This document shows, in pieces, positions 8,236 to 16,822 of a DNA stretch of 64,000 bases. The stretch is from Flavobacteriaceae bacterium (GTDB lineage: Bacteria; Bacteroidota; Bacteroidia; Flavobacteriales; Flavobacteriaceae): NCBI GenBank assembly GCA_018608625.1, contig JABAZC010000058.1:1-64000 (forward strand). Direction: 5' to 3'. Under the pieces are notes generated by a model. It worked only from the letters and a program-made list of their open reading frames with translations, had not been told where the DNA came from and did not search any database. The translations under genes were made by a program, and so were the position numbers. How positions within the stretch are numbered: position 1 is the stretch's first letter; the number at the start of each line of letters is the position of its first letter.

Positions 8236-8929
8236 TATTTCTGTGGTAGTACCGGTTTACAACGAGGCTAAAAGCCTTCATTCATTTTTGGTGTATTTAC
8301 AAAAAATAAATTCAAACAACATCATGGAGTTTTTGGTGGTTGATGGCGGAAGTACTGATGGGACTCAAGCAATTGTCTTGGCGTTTTCAAAAAAGCACTT
8401 AAAATTTAAAAAAATCGATAGTGCGAAAGGACGCGCTGTTCAAATGAATGTTGGCGCCTCTAAATCTATAGGACGTATACTCTATTTTTTGCATGCCGAC
8501 TCCTTACCTCCTAAAGGATTTGACAATCACATCCTTGAAGCCGTAGGCAATAACTACAAATCGGGCTGCTTTAGGATGAAATTTGACAGCTCACATTGGG
8601 GACTGAAAATTGCAGGATGGCTTACGCAGTTTAACTGGAAGTCTTGCCGTGGAGGTGACCAGAGTTTGTTTGTAGAAAAAGATCTATTTTATCAGATAGG
8701 AGGTTACAATGAAGCCTTTTCAGTATACGAAGATAATGACCTAATTTACAAACTATATACGCACTCAAACTTTAAAGTCATTAAACAATGGATAACGACA
8801 TCAGCAAGACGTTACAACTCAAATGGCGTTTGGAAATTACAGCTTCATTTTGGTGTGATTCATTTTAAAAAATATTTCGGAGCTACCCCAAAAAACTTAG
8901 AAAGTTATTATTTAAAACATATTAAGTAA
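8228..8929 (+). CDS. TIGR04283-type arsenosugar glycosyltransferase (GT2)
   Basis: 233 residues, GT-A fold GT2 enzyme: SVVVPVYNEAKSL entry motif, VVDGGSTDGTQ, and LHADSLPPKGF as the DxD region, then GGDQSLFVEKDLF. This subfamily (TIGR04283) is the second glycosyltransferase typical of arsS loci. No membrane anchor is evident. It likely transfers a sugar onto the arsenoribose or its aglycone. Eight-base overlap with the DUF547 gene; a 26-base gap precedes the next gene, the largest internal gap since the operon began. Confidence 0.88.
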   Translation: MNSISVVVPVYNEAKSLHSFLVYLQKINSNNIMEFLVVDGGSTDGTQAIVLAFSKKHLKFKKIDSAKGRAVQMNVGASKSIGRILYFLHADSLPPKGFDNHILEAVGNNYKSGCFRMKFDSSHWGLKIAGWLTQFNWKSCRGGDQSLFVEKDLFYQIGGYNEAFSVYEDNDLIYKLYTHSNFKVIKQWITTSARRYNSNGVWKLQLHFGVIHFKKYFGATPKNLESYYLKHIK

Positions 8930-8955
8930 CTTTGATTAATCTTAAATTTTAAAAA

Positions 8956-9375
8956 ATGTCTAAAGACAAACCCCCTAGTCTTATAAAGTGGAGTCTTAAA
9001 TACTCCCTAAGCGCTGCAGCAGCTGGAATAATTTGTTGTGTTGCACCAGCAATCTTATTCATGTTCGGACTTATGGGTGGTGTATATGCCATATCATTTG
9101 CTGACTTCTTTTACAATGATGACGGAAGCGAAGGGACAGGCTCATTATTACTCAAAGGCATCGCTGTAGCTATTGGATTATATGGCGTTTATTCCTTTAA
9201 AAAAAAACAAAATCAATGTTCAATTAACCCTCAAAGAAAATGGAAAAATCTGATAATTCTAGTGATTACCATTACTGTAATAAGTATTAGCGTATTTCTG
9301 AGTTTAGAAAAATGGTCTGCATGGTATTTTGACGCTCATATTGTACCTGCTCAACAAATAGAACTGAAAAAATAG
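8956..9375 (+). CDS. Small membrane protein with MerT-like CC motif
   Basis: 139 residues with three predicted membrane helices (about 16-46, 64-81, 97-116). The first helix contains ICCVAPAILFMFGLMGG, with vicinal Cys27-Cys28 followed by a Pro/Gly-rich stretch, strongly reminiscent of MerT, which passes Hg(II) through paired membrane cysteines. A third Cys (Cys88) lies in the loop after helix 2. In this operon a thiophilic cargo would be an arsenical, so transport of arsenite or an arsenosugar is a reasonable guess; no such activity is established. Six bases before the next gene. Confidence 0.6.
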   Translation: MSKDKPPSLIKWSLKYSLSAAAAGIICCVAPAILFMFGLMGGVYAISFADFFYNDDGSEGTGSLLLKGIAVAIGLYGVYSFKKKQNQCSINPQRKWKNLIILVITITVISISVFLSLEKWSAWYFDAHIVPAQQIELKK

Positions 9376-9380
9376 ACTGA

Positions 9381-10073
9381 TTGGCTCCAATTATTAAAGT
9401 AATTATTCCCGCTTATAATGAAGCTGAATCTATAGGTAAAGTCATCAAACAAATTCCTGGATATGTTAATGAAATTATTGTGGTTAATAATAATTCTACT
9501 GATGACACTGCAAAAAACGCAAAACAATCAGGCGCGATCGTACTAACAGAACTTAATAGCGGCTATGGCAACGCATGCCTAAAGGGTATTAACTACATTA
9601 AACAACAAGTAAAAAAGCCAGATATCATAGTATTTTTAGATGGAGACTTTAGCGACTATCCAGAAGAGCTTACAAAAATTATAGCCCCTATAATTGAAAG
9701 AGATGTGGATTTTGTGCTGGGTGCCCGCGTCAAAAATTTGCGAGAAAAAGGGGCAATGCAACCACAGCAAATTTTCGGGAATTGGCTGGCGACTTTTTTA
9801 ATGAGATTATTTTATAAATCAAAGTTTACGGACCTTGGCCCTTTTAGAGCAATTAAATATGAGACACTACAATCATTAAAAATGCAAGACCCTACATATG
9901 GTTGGACAGTTGAAATGCAGCTCAAAATATTGAAACAAAAACATATATACAGAGAAATCCCCGTCAAATATCGTAATAGAATTGGAGTTTCTAAGGTGTC
10001 TGGTACGCTTAAAGGTAGTATATTTGCTGGAATTAAGATATTAACCTGGATAGTAAAATATAGCTTTAAGTAA
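9381..10073 (+). CDS. GT2 glycosyltransferase, dolichyl/polyprenyl-phosphate sugar synthase-like
   Basis: 230 residues with a TTG start. Motifs VIIPAYNEAESIGKVI, VVNNNSTDDT and FLDGDFSDYPEEL (DxD) match DPM1-like GT2 enzymes, which move a hexose from a nucleotide sugar to a polyprenyl phosphate. No C-terminal membrane domain, as in short DPM1 forms. Its stop codon overlaps the next start by one base (TAATG). Within the same operon lies a GT-C enzyme, the class that consumes polyprenyl-phosphate sugars, supporting the donor-making role. Donor identity is unknown. Confidence 0.8.
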   Translation: MAPIIKVIIPAYNEAESIGKVIKQIPGYVNEIIVVNNNSTDDTAKNAKQSGAIVLTELNSGYGNACLKGINYIKQQVKKPDIIVFLDGDFSDYPEELTKIIAPIIERDVDFVLGARVKNLREKGAMQPQQIFGNWLATFLMRLFYKSKFTDLGPFRAIKYETLQSLKMQDPTYGWTVEMQLKILKQKHIYREIPVKYRNRIGVSKVSGTLKGSIFAGIKILTWIVKYSFK

Positions 10074-11563
10074 TGCTTTTAGAAATTATAATAATTCTAA
10101 TTTATTCCATTGCACTCATACTCATTTTCCTGTATGCTCTTGCACAATTAAATTTACTTTTCAATTACTTAAATTCACAAAAGAACATTGAAAAATGCCC
10201 TGAATTTGATTTTTCTAAATCAGACGAAATCCCTTTTGTAACCATACAGCTTCCTGTCTTTAACGAGATTTATGTCATGGAAAGGTTGTTGAAAAATATC
10301 GTTTTAATAGATTATCCTAAAGAGAAATTAGAAATCCAAGTTCTTGACGATTCAAACGATGAATCTTTAGAATCAACTGCGATTTTAATTAAAATGTTAC
10401 AGAAACAAGGATTTGATATTCAACACATACTAAGAAAAAACCGTGAGGGATTTAAAGCAGGAGCTCTAAAAGAAGGGCTTGTAATCGCTAAGGGTGAATA
10501 CATTGCAATCTTTGATGCTGACTTTTTACCTAAAACTGACTGGCTAAAACGTACAATTCCGTTTTTCAAGGACGAGGAAATTGGTGTGGTTCAAACTCGA
10601 TGGGGGCATATTAATCGCAACTACTCAATCCTTACAAAAATACAAGCCTTTGCATTGGATGCACATTTTACTCTTGAACAAGTTGGACGAAATTCAAAAG
10701 GGCACTTTATTAATTTTAATGGAACTGCAGGCGTTTGGCGTAAGGCATGTATTATTGATGCCGGAAACTGGGAGGGTGATACCCTTACCGAAGATCTTGA
10801 TTTGAGCTATAGAGCTCAACTGAAGGATTGGAAGTTTAAGTACTTAGAACGAGTTGAAACACCCGCTGAACTTCCTGTAGCTATTAGTGCAGCTAGGTCT
10901 CAACAATTTAGATGGAATAAAGGAGGTGCTGAAAACTTTCAAAAAATGATGTGGCGTGTTTTGAAAAGTAAGAACATTTCTTTAAAAACAAAAATACATA
11001 GTATACTGCACTTACTAAACAGTACTATGTTTTTAAATGTGTTAATTGTCGGAATACTAAGCATACCTATGTTGTATATCAAAAACGAATATGAACATTT
11101 AAAAATGTACTTTTACGTCATGAGTTTCTTTGTCATAAGTACTCTTATATTTTTTATATGTTACTGGTTCATGTACAAGAAATCAAACGGCTCAGGTCTA
11201 AAAAGTTTTATTAAATATCTGGGGTTGTTTTTTACCTTTTTCTCAATTGCCATGGGGTTTTCACTGCACAACTCTATTGCTGTTTTAGAAGGACATTTTG
11301 GAAAGCGAAGTGACTTTGTTCGCACTCCAAAATTCAATATTAACACACTGTCAGATAGCTGGAAGAAAAACAAATATTTGAAGAAAAATATTTCAGTAAA
11401 TGTCATATTTGAAGGCCTCCTAATGCTCTACTTTGCTTTTGGAATGTACAGCGCTTTTATCGTTGGAGACCAAGGAGGAGACTTTGGCTTATTCCCTTTC
11501 CATTTAATGTTATTTCTAGGGTTTGGATTTGTTTTCTTTAAGTCACTTTCATCTAAAATCTAA
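10073..11563 (+). CDS. Membrane-bound processive GT2 (CESA-like) glycosyltransferase
   Basis: 496 residues. N-terminal membrane helix, cytoplasmic GT-A domain and at least three C-terminal helices (about 317-337, 345-367, 381-405, then 450-490). The processive signature is complete: Asp92/93 (VLDDSNDES), Asp148-Ala-Asp150 (FDADFLP), Thr239-Glu-Asp241 (TLTEDLDLS) and Q277QFRW281. Such enzymes polymerise or transfer hexoses across the membrane (cellulose, mannan or glucomannan synthase relatives). Why one lies in an arsenosugar operon is unclear. It overlaps the preceding gene by one base. Confidence 0.85.
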   Translation: MLLEIIIILIYSIALILIFLYALAQLNLLFNYLNSQKNIEKCPEFDFSKSDEIPFVTIQLPVFNEIYVMERLLKNIVLIDYPKEKLEIQVLDDSNDESLESTAILIKMLQKQGFDIQHILRKNREGFKAGALKEGLVIAKGEYIAIFDADFLPKTDWLKRTIPFFKDEEIGVVQTRWGHINRNYSILTKIQAFALDAHFTLEQVGRNSKGHFINFNGTAGVWRKACIIDAGNWEGDTLTEDLDLSYRAQLKDWKFKYLERVETPAELPVAISAARSQQFRWNKGGAENFQKMMWRVLKSKNISLKTKIHSILHLLNSTMFLNVLIVGILSIPMLYIKNEYEHLKMYFYVMSFFVISTLIFFICYWFMYKKSNGSGLKSFIKYLGLFFTFFSIAMGFSLHNSIAVLEGHFGKRSDFVRTPKFNINTLSDSWKKNKYLKKNISVNVIFEGLLMLYFAFGMYSAFIVGDQGGDFGLFPFHLMLFLGFGFVFFKSLSSKI

Positions 11564-11578
11564 CACTTACACTGACTT

Positions 11579-12916
11579 GTGGAATTCAATAGGTCAATTT
11601 TAAATTCAAAAAATACCGCTGCGGTTATTGGTGGCTTAAGTGTGATATTGTATTTCATATGGGGCTATGACTTAGCGCGTTTTGAATACAGTAAACTACT
11701 ACTAGTATATTCCGTACTTTTTGGTGGATACTATTTTGTTTTAAAACATTCAAATGTCCATGATAATTGGCTAACCGCTTTTGCCGTTTTATACCGCCTA
11801 CTCTTTATATTCACACTCCCTAATCTATCTCAGGACTTCTATCGGTTTATATGGGATGGACAGCTTATTTTAGAAGGGCTAAACCCATATTTGTATACCC
11901 CTAATGAATTGTTAGGGTCATTGCCTGAGCTGTTTCCTGAAATGAATACACTTCATCAAGGCATGGGCTCCTTAAGTGCCAAACATTTCTCCAACTATCC
12001 TCCAATACACCAGATACCCTTTATTATCGCTTCACTTATTTCTAAACAGAGTATTTTAGGATCTGTTGTGGTACTACGTGTTATTTTAATTATTGCTGAC
12101 TTAGGAATTCTTGTTTACGGAAAAAAACTACTTAAGAAACTTAAGCTACCGACGCGTTCTATTTATTGGTTTATCTTAAATCCATTAGTAATTATTGAAC
12201 TGACTGGAAACCTTCACTTTGAAGGGCTCATGCTGTGTTTTTTTATCATAGCTCTCTATTTTATTCACTCCAACAAATGGCATACAGCCGCCATTGCAAT
12301 GGCTTTATCAATTGGTGTAAAGCTTGTACCTGTTTTGAGTCTACCTCTTTTTCTAAATAAATTAGGCTGGAAAAAAAGCATTAGGTTTTATATTATTACC
12401 TGCGGCGTTTTTATAATCCTTTTTCTGCCTTTTTTTAGTTTTGAATTCTTTGAAAACTACAGTGCTACTATTGGACTCTGGTTTTCAAATTTTGAATTCA
12501 ATGCGAGTATTTACTACTTTTTAAAATGGGCCTTAGCTGGAATAAAGAACCTAAATCTGATAAACAGTATGGGGGCTGTCGTAACCTGTGTTTTCGTAAT
12601 TCAAACGAGCTATCAACTGCTTCAGAAAAAGAAGGAAACCAAAGCGCTTTTACTAATGATTTTTTGGGTCTTAAGTGGCTATTATTTTATTTCAACTACT
12701 GTACATCCCTGGTACATCACTAACTTATTACTACTCTCCATATTCACAAACTATAGGTTTATAATATTATGGAGTTATACCCTGATCTTTAGCTACTTTG
12801 CTTATGGTGAGTTTAACGTTAAAGAATCTAGCCTATGGCTGAGTCTGGAGTATATACCTGTTTTTGTAATGCTTATGTGGGAAATTTATTCTAAGAAAAA
12901 ATTAAAGCATCATTAA
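11579..12916 (+). CDS. GT-C family integral membrane glycosyltransferase (mannosyltransferase-like)
   Basis: 445 residues, about ten to twelve hydrophobic helices, GTG start fifteen bases after the previous gene. The first long loop carries NLSQDFYRFIWDGQ and GLNPYLYTP, an acidic loop motif of GT-C enzymes like the MptB-type mannosyltransferases that use polyprenyl-phosphate sugars outside the membrane. This would accept the donor made by the DPM1-like GT2 encoded two genes upstream. Its last fifteen bases overlap the 3' end of the opposite-strand pseudouridine synthase gene. Acceptor unknown. Confidence 0.75.
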   Translation: MEFNRSILNSKNTAAVIGGLSVILYFIWGYDLARFEYSKLLLVYSVLFGGYYFVLKHSNVHDNWLTAFAVLYRLLFIFTLPNLSQDFYRFIWDGQLILEGLNPYLYTPNELLGSLPELFPEMNTLHQGMGSLSAKHFSNYPPIHQIPFIIASLISKQSILGSVVVLRVILIIADLGILVYGKKLLKKLKLPTRSIYWFILNPLVIIELTGNLHFEGLMLCFFIIALYFIHSNKWHTAAIAMALSIGVKLVPVLSLPLFLNKLGWKKSIRFYIITCGVFIILFLPFFSFEFFENYSATIGLWFSNFEFNASIYYFLKWALAGIKNLNLINSMGAVVTCVFVIQTSYQLLQKKKETKALLLMIFWVLSGYYFISTTVHPWYITNLLLLSIFTNYRFIILWSYTLIFSYFAYGEFNVKESSLWLSLEYIPVFVMLMWEIYSKKKLKHH

Positions 12917-13741
12917 ATTACTAACTTCTTGATCTGAAAGGTGTTTCCAATGCCCTCTTGGAAGGTCTTTTTTTGAAAGTGGCCCAATAGTTACACAATC
13001 CATTTTAACAATTTCATAATTAAAGTGATCAAAAATTTTACGTAAGATTGTATTACCGGTATTTTTGATTTGAAGTCCGATTTCATTTTTTGGAGCCCCG
13101 TCAATAAAACTAATAGCTTCAACTGAAACTAATTTTCCTTCATACTTAAAACCTTCTTGAATGCTTTTTAAATGCTCAAATTTAAGAGGCTTGTCCAATT
13201 CCATATGAAACAAACGAACGACACCATGTTTAGAATTGGTAAATTTAGCATGCATTTGCTCATCATTAGTAAATAAAATCAATCCTAAAGAGTTTCTTCC
13301 TAGACGTCCAATAGGTCTAATTTTGGCAGTAGTTGAGTTTGCCACTAAGTCCATAACCGTTCGTCCTTTACCTTCACTCGTTGTGGTGGCGAACCCCTTC
13401 GGCTTGTTGAGTAAAACATAGACTTTTTTCTCTGGGTTAATTCGAGCTCCATCAAAACGAACCTCGTCATCTAAAAGAACTTTATAACCCATCTCGGTTA
13501 CCACTTTCCCATTAACCATAACACTTCCAATACTGATGTGCATATCTGCCTCACGGCGTGAACACATTCCAGAGTTGGCAATATATTTATTTAAACGAAT
13601 CTCATCTGTGTTTGAAGAAGCTTTCGACTTAGGTTTAGAGGGAGTTGGTCTTTTCTTTGAATACGAAGTTTCTGGCGCCTTTAACTTTGAGGGCTTGGAT
13701 TTTCCAACACGTTTGTCTGAATGGTTATTCGCTTTTGACAT
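12902..13741 (-). CDS. 23S rRNA pseudouridine synthase, RluB/RsuA family
   Basis: Basic, Ser/Lys/Pro-rich N-terminal tail of about 45 residues, then an S4 RNA-binding domain (RLNKYIANSGMCSRREAD) and a catalytic domain with PIGRLGRNSLGLILFTND, where an Asp normally sits in GRLDxxxxGL; here the position reads Gly-Arg-Leu-Gly-Arg-Asn-Ser, so the catalytic Asp appears replaced by Arg-Asn. The start is set at 13741, not the in-frame ATG at 13768, because a TACATTTG promoter box lies at 13755-13762. It overlaps the convergent GT-C gene by fifteen bases. Family assignment is firm; catalytic competence is uncertain. Confidence 0.85.
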   Translation of the reverse strand: MSKANNHSDKRVGKSKPSKLKAPETSYSKKRPTPSKPKSKASSNTDEIRLNKYIANSGMCSRREADMHISIGSVMVNGKVVTEMGYKVLLDDEVRFDGARINPEKKVYVLLNKPKGFATTTSEGKGRTVMDLVANSTTAKIRPIGRLGRNSLGLILFTNDEQMHAKFTNSKHGVVRLFHMELDKPLKFEHLKSIQEGFKYEGKLVSVEAISFIDGAPKNEIGLQIKNTGNTILRKIFDHFNYEIVKMDCVTIGPLSKKDLPRGHWKHLSDQEVSNLMML

Positions 13742-13754
13742 GATTAATTTTTTG

Positions 13755-13762
13755 CAAATGTA
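13755..13762 (-). promoter_or_regulatory. -7 promoter box (TACATTTG) of the pseudouridine synthase
   Basis: Exact TAnnTTTG match on the minus strand 14 bases upstream of ATG 13741 and inside the longer ORF version, which argues for the shorter protein. The upstream TTG candidate is too close for a good -33 element. Confidence 0.55.
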
Positions 13763-13795
13763 ACGCATTCAAAAGCAATGCGTATTGTTTTCTGT

Positions 13796-14701
13796 TTATA
13801 ATATTTTAGATAAAATAAGGCTTGGATTTAGTAACACTATGCTAAAAACACCTAACAAGACAAGTAACTTTAGTAGAATATGAATCCGTGAATATTGCTG
13901 ACGACTTTGAGCCTTTGGTAGCAGTAATAATACGACAAAAAGCAAACTGATACTTGTGTAAAAGAAATAATCCATTCGTTCTAAAGCATATGATTTTAAT
14001 AGAAAAATAGTTACAGAAACATTACAAACAACCAGAACTATAATCATGAGTTTTGCATACTTTTCTCCATATACGACTGGAATTGTTTTATAATTTTGCA
14101 ATAAATCTCCTTTTAAGTTCTGTAGGTCTTTTATTAATTCTCGCATAGATAAAACAAGAAAAAGGTAGAAGCCAAATACAAATATTAGACTACTGAAGTT
14201 TTTGTAATATAAAAAAATAGCGAAAAATGGGGTGATCGTTAAGATCGCTGATGTTAAATTCCCTACCACTGGTCTTTTTTTTATTTTGTGAGAATAAAAC
14301 CAGATGGCAAATATGTATACTGAAAAGAACAGTACGGCACGGAAAGACACGTAACTAGCGGCAATTATGACCGAAATATTTAATATAAAATAGAGGATCA
14401 ACTTAGTGTTTTGACTCACCATTTTCTCAACGCTAACTTGTTGGGGCCGATTGATACTGTCTTTTTCACTGTCATAAAAATTATTTATGATATAGCCAGA
14501 TGCAATGGCCGCTACAGACGCTAGTATTAATGCAAAAAGAGTACGGTCCAATAAAACTTCTGAAAGAGATTGATTGGGTGCCATTATAAAAATAGCCGTG
14601 ATGTACTGTGCAACGACTATCATAGCAAGGTTGAAGCCCCTCACGACGACAAACATACTAAAAAGCTTTAGTATTAGTTGTTTTTGGGCTTTCGTAAACA
14701 T
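13796..14701 (-). CDS. UbiA-family prenyltransferase (geranylgeranylglycerol-phosphate transferase-like)
   Basis: 301 residues with about eight or nine hydrophobic helices. The first Asp-rich site is IINNFYDSEKDSINRP (NxxxDxxxD) after helix 2; a second acidic site is LIKDLQNLKGD. Flavobacterial members lie next to mevalonate genes and are usually labelled geranylgeranylglycerol-phosphate geranylgeranyltransferase-like; the true acceptor is not certain. Nine bases downstream of mevalonate kinase, so it is cotranscribed with isoprenoid precursor genes. Confidence 0.82.
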   Translation of the reverse strand: MFTKAQKQLILKLFSMFVVVRGFNLAMIVVAQYITAIFIMAPNQSLSEVLLDRTLFALILASVAAIASGYIINNFYDSEKDSINRPQQVSVEKMVSQNTKLILYFILNISVIIAASYVSFRAVLFFSVYIFAIWFYSHKIKKRPVVGNLTSAILTITPFFAIFLYYKNFSSLIFVFGFYLFLVLSMRELIKDLQNLKGDLLQNYKTIPVVYGEKYAKLMIIVLVVCNVSVTIFLLKSYALERMDYFFYTSISLLFVVLLLLPKAQSRQQYSRIHILLKLLVLLGVFSIVLLNPSLILSKIL

Positions 14702-14710
14702 AATGAGAGT

Positions 14711-15640
14711 TTAGAAATTATAAACGACTTCTAGCTTATAATCTGCTAGGGACTTTTGTGCTGTTTCAAGATCTTCCGTAAACCCTAAAATATAACCGCC
14801 ACCGCCAGAGCCACAAAGCTTGAGGTAATAGTCATTTGTATCTATACCTTTTTTCCATATGGAATGGAATTGCTTTGGTATCATGGGCTTAAAATGGTTC
14901 AAAACTACCTTAGAGAGTTGTTTTGTGTTTGAGAAAAGTGATTTTACATCTCCTTTCAAGAAATCCTCAACACACGCATCAGTATGTTTAATGAATTGAT
15001 TTTTCAGCATCGACCTAAATCCTTCTTGCTTCATCTTTTCCATGAAAATACCCACCATTGGAGCCGTTTCTCCTATGATGCCACTATCTAATAAAAACAC
15101 AGCACCTTTCCCATTAGTGTTTTGAGATGGGATCCCTGTCGCTTCTATATTGTCTTGTGAGTTTATAAGGATCGGAATACTTAGGTAACTATTTAATGGA
15201 TCTAATCCAGATGACTTCCCGTGAAAGAAAGATTCCATTTCAGAGAAAACAGCTTTAAGTTTAAGTAACTTTTCGCGTGTTAAATTTTCTAGTACTGTGA
15301 TTTTATCGTTGGCGTATTTATCATAAATAGCCGCAACAAGTGCTCCACTACTTCCAACTCCGTAACCTTGGGGGATAGAGGAATCAAAATACATTCCTTC
15401 ATTGACATCCTTCTGTAATTGGTCTGAATTAAAAGTTACTAATGATGCATCTAATGTCGCCAAATATTGAATAAACTTCTTTAGGTTTAGGTTGGATTCT
15501 ATTGCAGAATGATTTGGGTCTTGATCCGTTTTTAAAGCACCCTTATAAAAACTGTATGGGATTGAAAGTCCTTTAGAGTCTTTTATGATTCCATACTCTC
15601 CAAAGAGTAGAATTTTAGAATAAAAAAGAGGTCCTTTCAT
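14711..15640 (-). CDS. Mevalonate kinase-like GHMP kinase
   Basis: 309 residues, GHMP kinase fold: N-terminal FYSKILLFGEYGII, ATP-binding motif PQGYGVGSSGALVAAIY, and C-terminal LCGSGGGGYILGF. It phosphorylates mevalonate (or a close intermediate) with ATP in the cytoplasm. Its neighbours, a diphosphomevalonate decarboxylase 52 bases upstream and a prenyltransferase 9 bases downstream, support mevalonate over other GHMP substrates. Confidence 0.85.
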   Translation of the reverse strand: MKGPLFYSKILLFGEYGIIKDSKGLSIPYSFYKGALKTDQDPNHSAIESNLNLKKFIQYLATLDASLVTFNSDQLQKDVNEGMYFDSSIPQGYGVGSSGALVAAIYDKYANDKITVLENLTREKLLKLKAVFSEMESFFHGKSSGLDPLNSYLSIPILINSQDNIEATGIPSQNTNGKGAVFLLDSGIIGETAPMVGIFMEKMKQEGFRSMLKNQFIKHTDACVEDFLKGDVKSLFSNTKQLSKVVLNHFKPMIPKQFHSIWKKGIDTNDYYLKLCGSGGGGYILGFTEDLETAQKSLADYKLEVVYNF

Positions 15641-15692
15641 TGGTGTGAATTAATATTGATACGTTTATTATAAACCTGAGTTCAAAGATACA

Positions 15693-16775
15693 TTAAATTT
15701 TTATTGATTGTGCACCCTCCCCTAAGATGTCTTCAATAAATTGATCGTTTTGACAGTGCATAACCAAGCTTGTTTTGATAAATTCTCGGATTTCATTTGC
15801 TTCATTTTCTGGAAACAAAACATGTACATTGGCTCCTGCATCTAAAGTAAAACAAATACAAAGGCCTGTTTTTATCCTAAATGTCCATATTTTATTAATA
15901 ATTTCTAAAGTATTTGGTTTCATCAAAATAAAATAAGGATCACTACTCATCATCATTGAATGAAGGGTGAGAGCCTCTCTTTCCACTATGTTAATAAATG
16001 CAGTTAAATCACCTGTTTTTAAAACTTCAATAAGCGCGTCCATGTTGGTGTGTGCTTGTGCAAAACGTTGTTCAGAAAAGGGATGCCCATGCATCAAATC
16101 ATGACCAACTGTGCTACTAACTTGCTTTTCGCCTTTATCAACTAAAAGAATTGTATCGCAAAAGTTGCTAAAGTTTGGGTGGACTTCATAGGGGTACTTA
16201 ATCCCAACCAAATCCGAGCTACCAATAATATTAGCATGTGTTCCCCACACAATAAGAGGTCCTTCAATACTTCTACAGGCGCTTCCAGACCCCAGTCGTG
16301 CTAGAAAAGAGGCTTTTCTATTAAAAAATGTCTTCGTCGTTTCTTGGTTTAAGCTTTGTTCTAACTGGACTAAGCACAACGCCAAAGCACTCATGCCAGA
16401 TGCTGAAGAAGCTATTCCAGAACTATGCGGAAATGTGTTTGAAGTCTCAATCGTAAAATGATACGCACTTAAAAAAGGTAAATAAACTTCAATTCGTTGA
16501 AAAAACTGTTTTATTTTGGGCTTAAACTCCTTTTGAATAACTCCTTCTAAATAAACCTCAAAAGAAAAACCTTTAGTTGTCTTTTTCTTAAACTTAATCG
16601 TTGTGAGCGTTTTGCAATTATTTAGTGTAAAACTAATTGAAGGGTTGGCAGGGATTTGGTGGGCCTTTTTCCCCCAATACTTCACCAAAGCAATATTACT
16701 AGGAGAACTGTAAGCAACGGAGCCGCTGTCTAAAAGAGATTTGTAAGGCTTTGGAATAAATTCAGATACTATCAT
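15693..16775 (-). CDS. mvaD: Diphosphomevalonate decarboxylase
   Basis: 360 residues, GHMP superfamily. N-terminal SPSNIALVKYWGKK with the substrate-binding Lys-Tyr-Trp-Gly-Lys, PSISFTLN, and the ATP loop FPHSSGIASSASGMSAL match MvaD. It converts mevalonate diphosphate to isopentenyl diphosphate with ATP. Part of the minus-strand set running from the flavoprotein gene at 18 kb to the prenyltransferase. The family includes sister enzymes acting on mevalonate bisphosphate, so the exact phosphorylation state of the substrate is not certain. Confidence 0.88.
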   Translation of the reverse strand: MIVSEFIPKPYKSLLDSGSVAYSSPSNIALVKYWGKKAHQIPANPSISFTLNNCKTLTTIKFKKKTTKGFSFEVYLEGVIQKEFKPKIKQFFQRIEVYLPFLSAYHFTIETSNTFPHSSGIASSASGMSALALCLVQLEQSLNQETTKTFFNRKASFLARLGSGSACRSIEGPLIVWGTHANIIGSSDLVGIKYPYEVHPNFSNFCDTILLVDKGEKQVSSTVGHDLMHGHPFSEQRFAQAHTNMDALIEVLKTGDLTAFINIVEREALTLHSMMMSSDPYFILMKPNTLEIINKIWTFRIKTGLCICFTLDAGANVHVLFPENEANEIREFIKTSLVMHCQNDQFIEDILGEGAQSIKI

Positions 16776-16822
16776 AAAATTGGCATGAAAAACAAAGATA
16801 CTAACTTCCCTTTATTTATTTG

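Noticed and set aside
13742..13768. Longer N-terminus of the pseudouridine synthase
   Set aside because: The extra codons overlap the probable promoter at 13755-13762.
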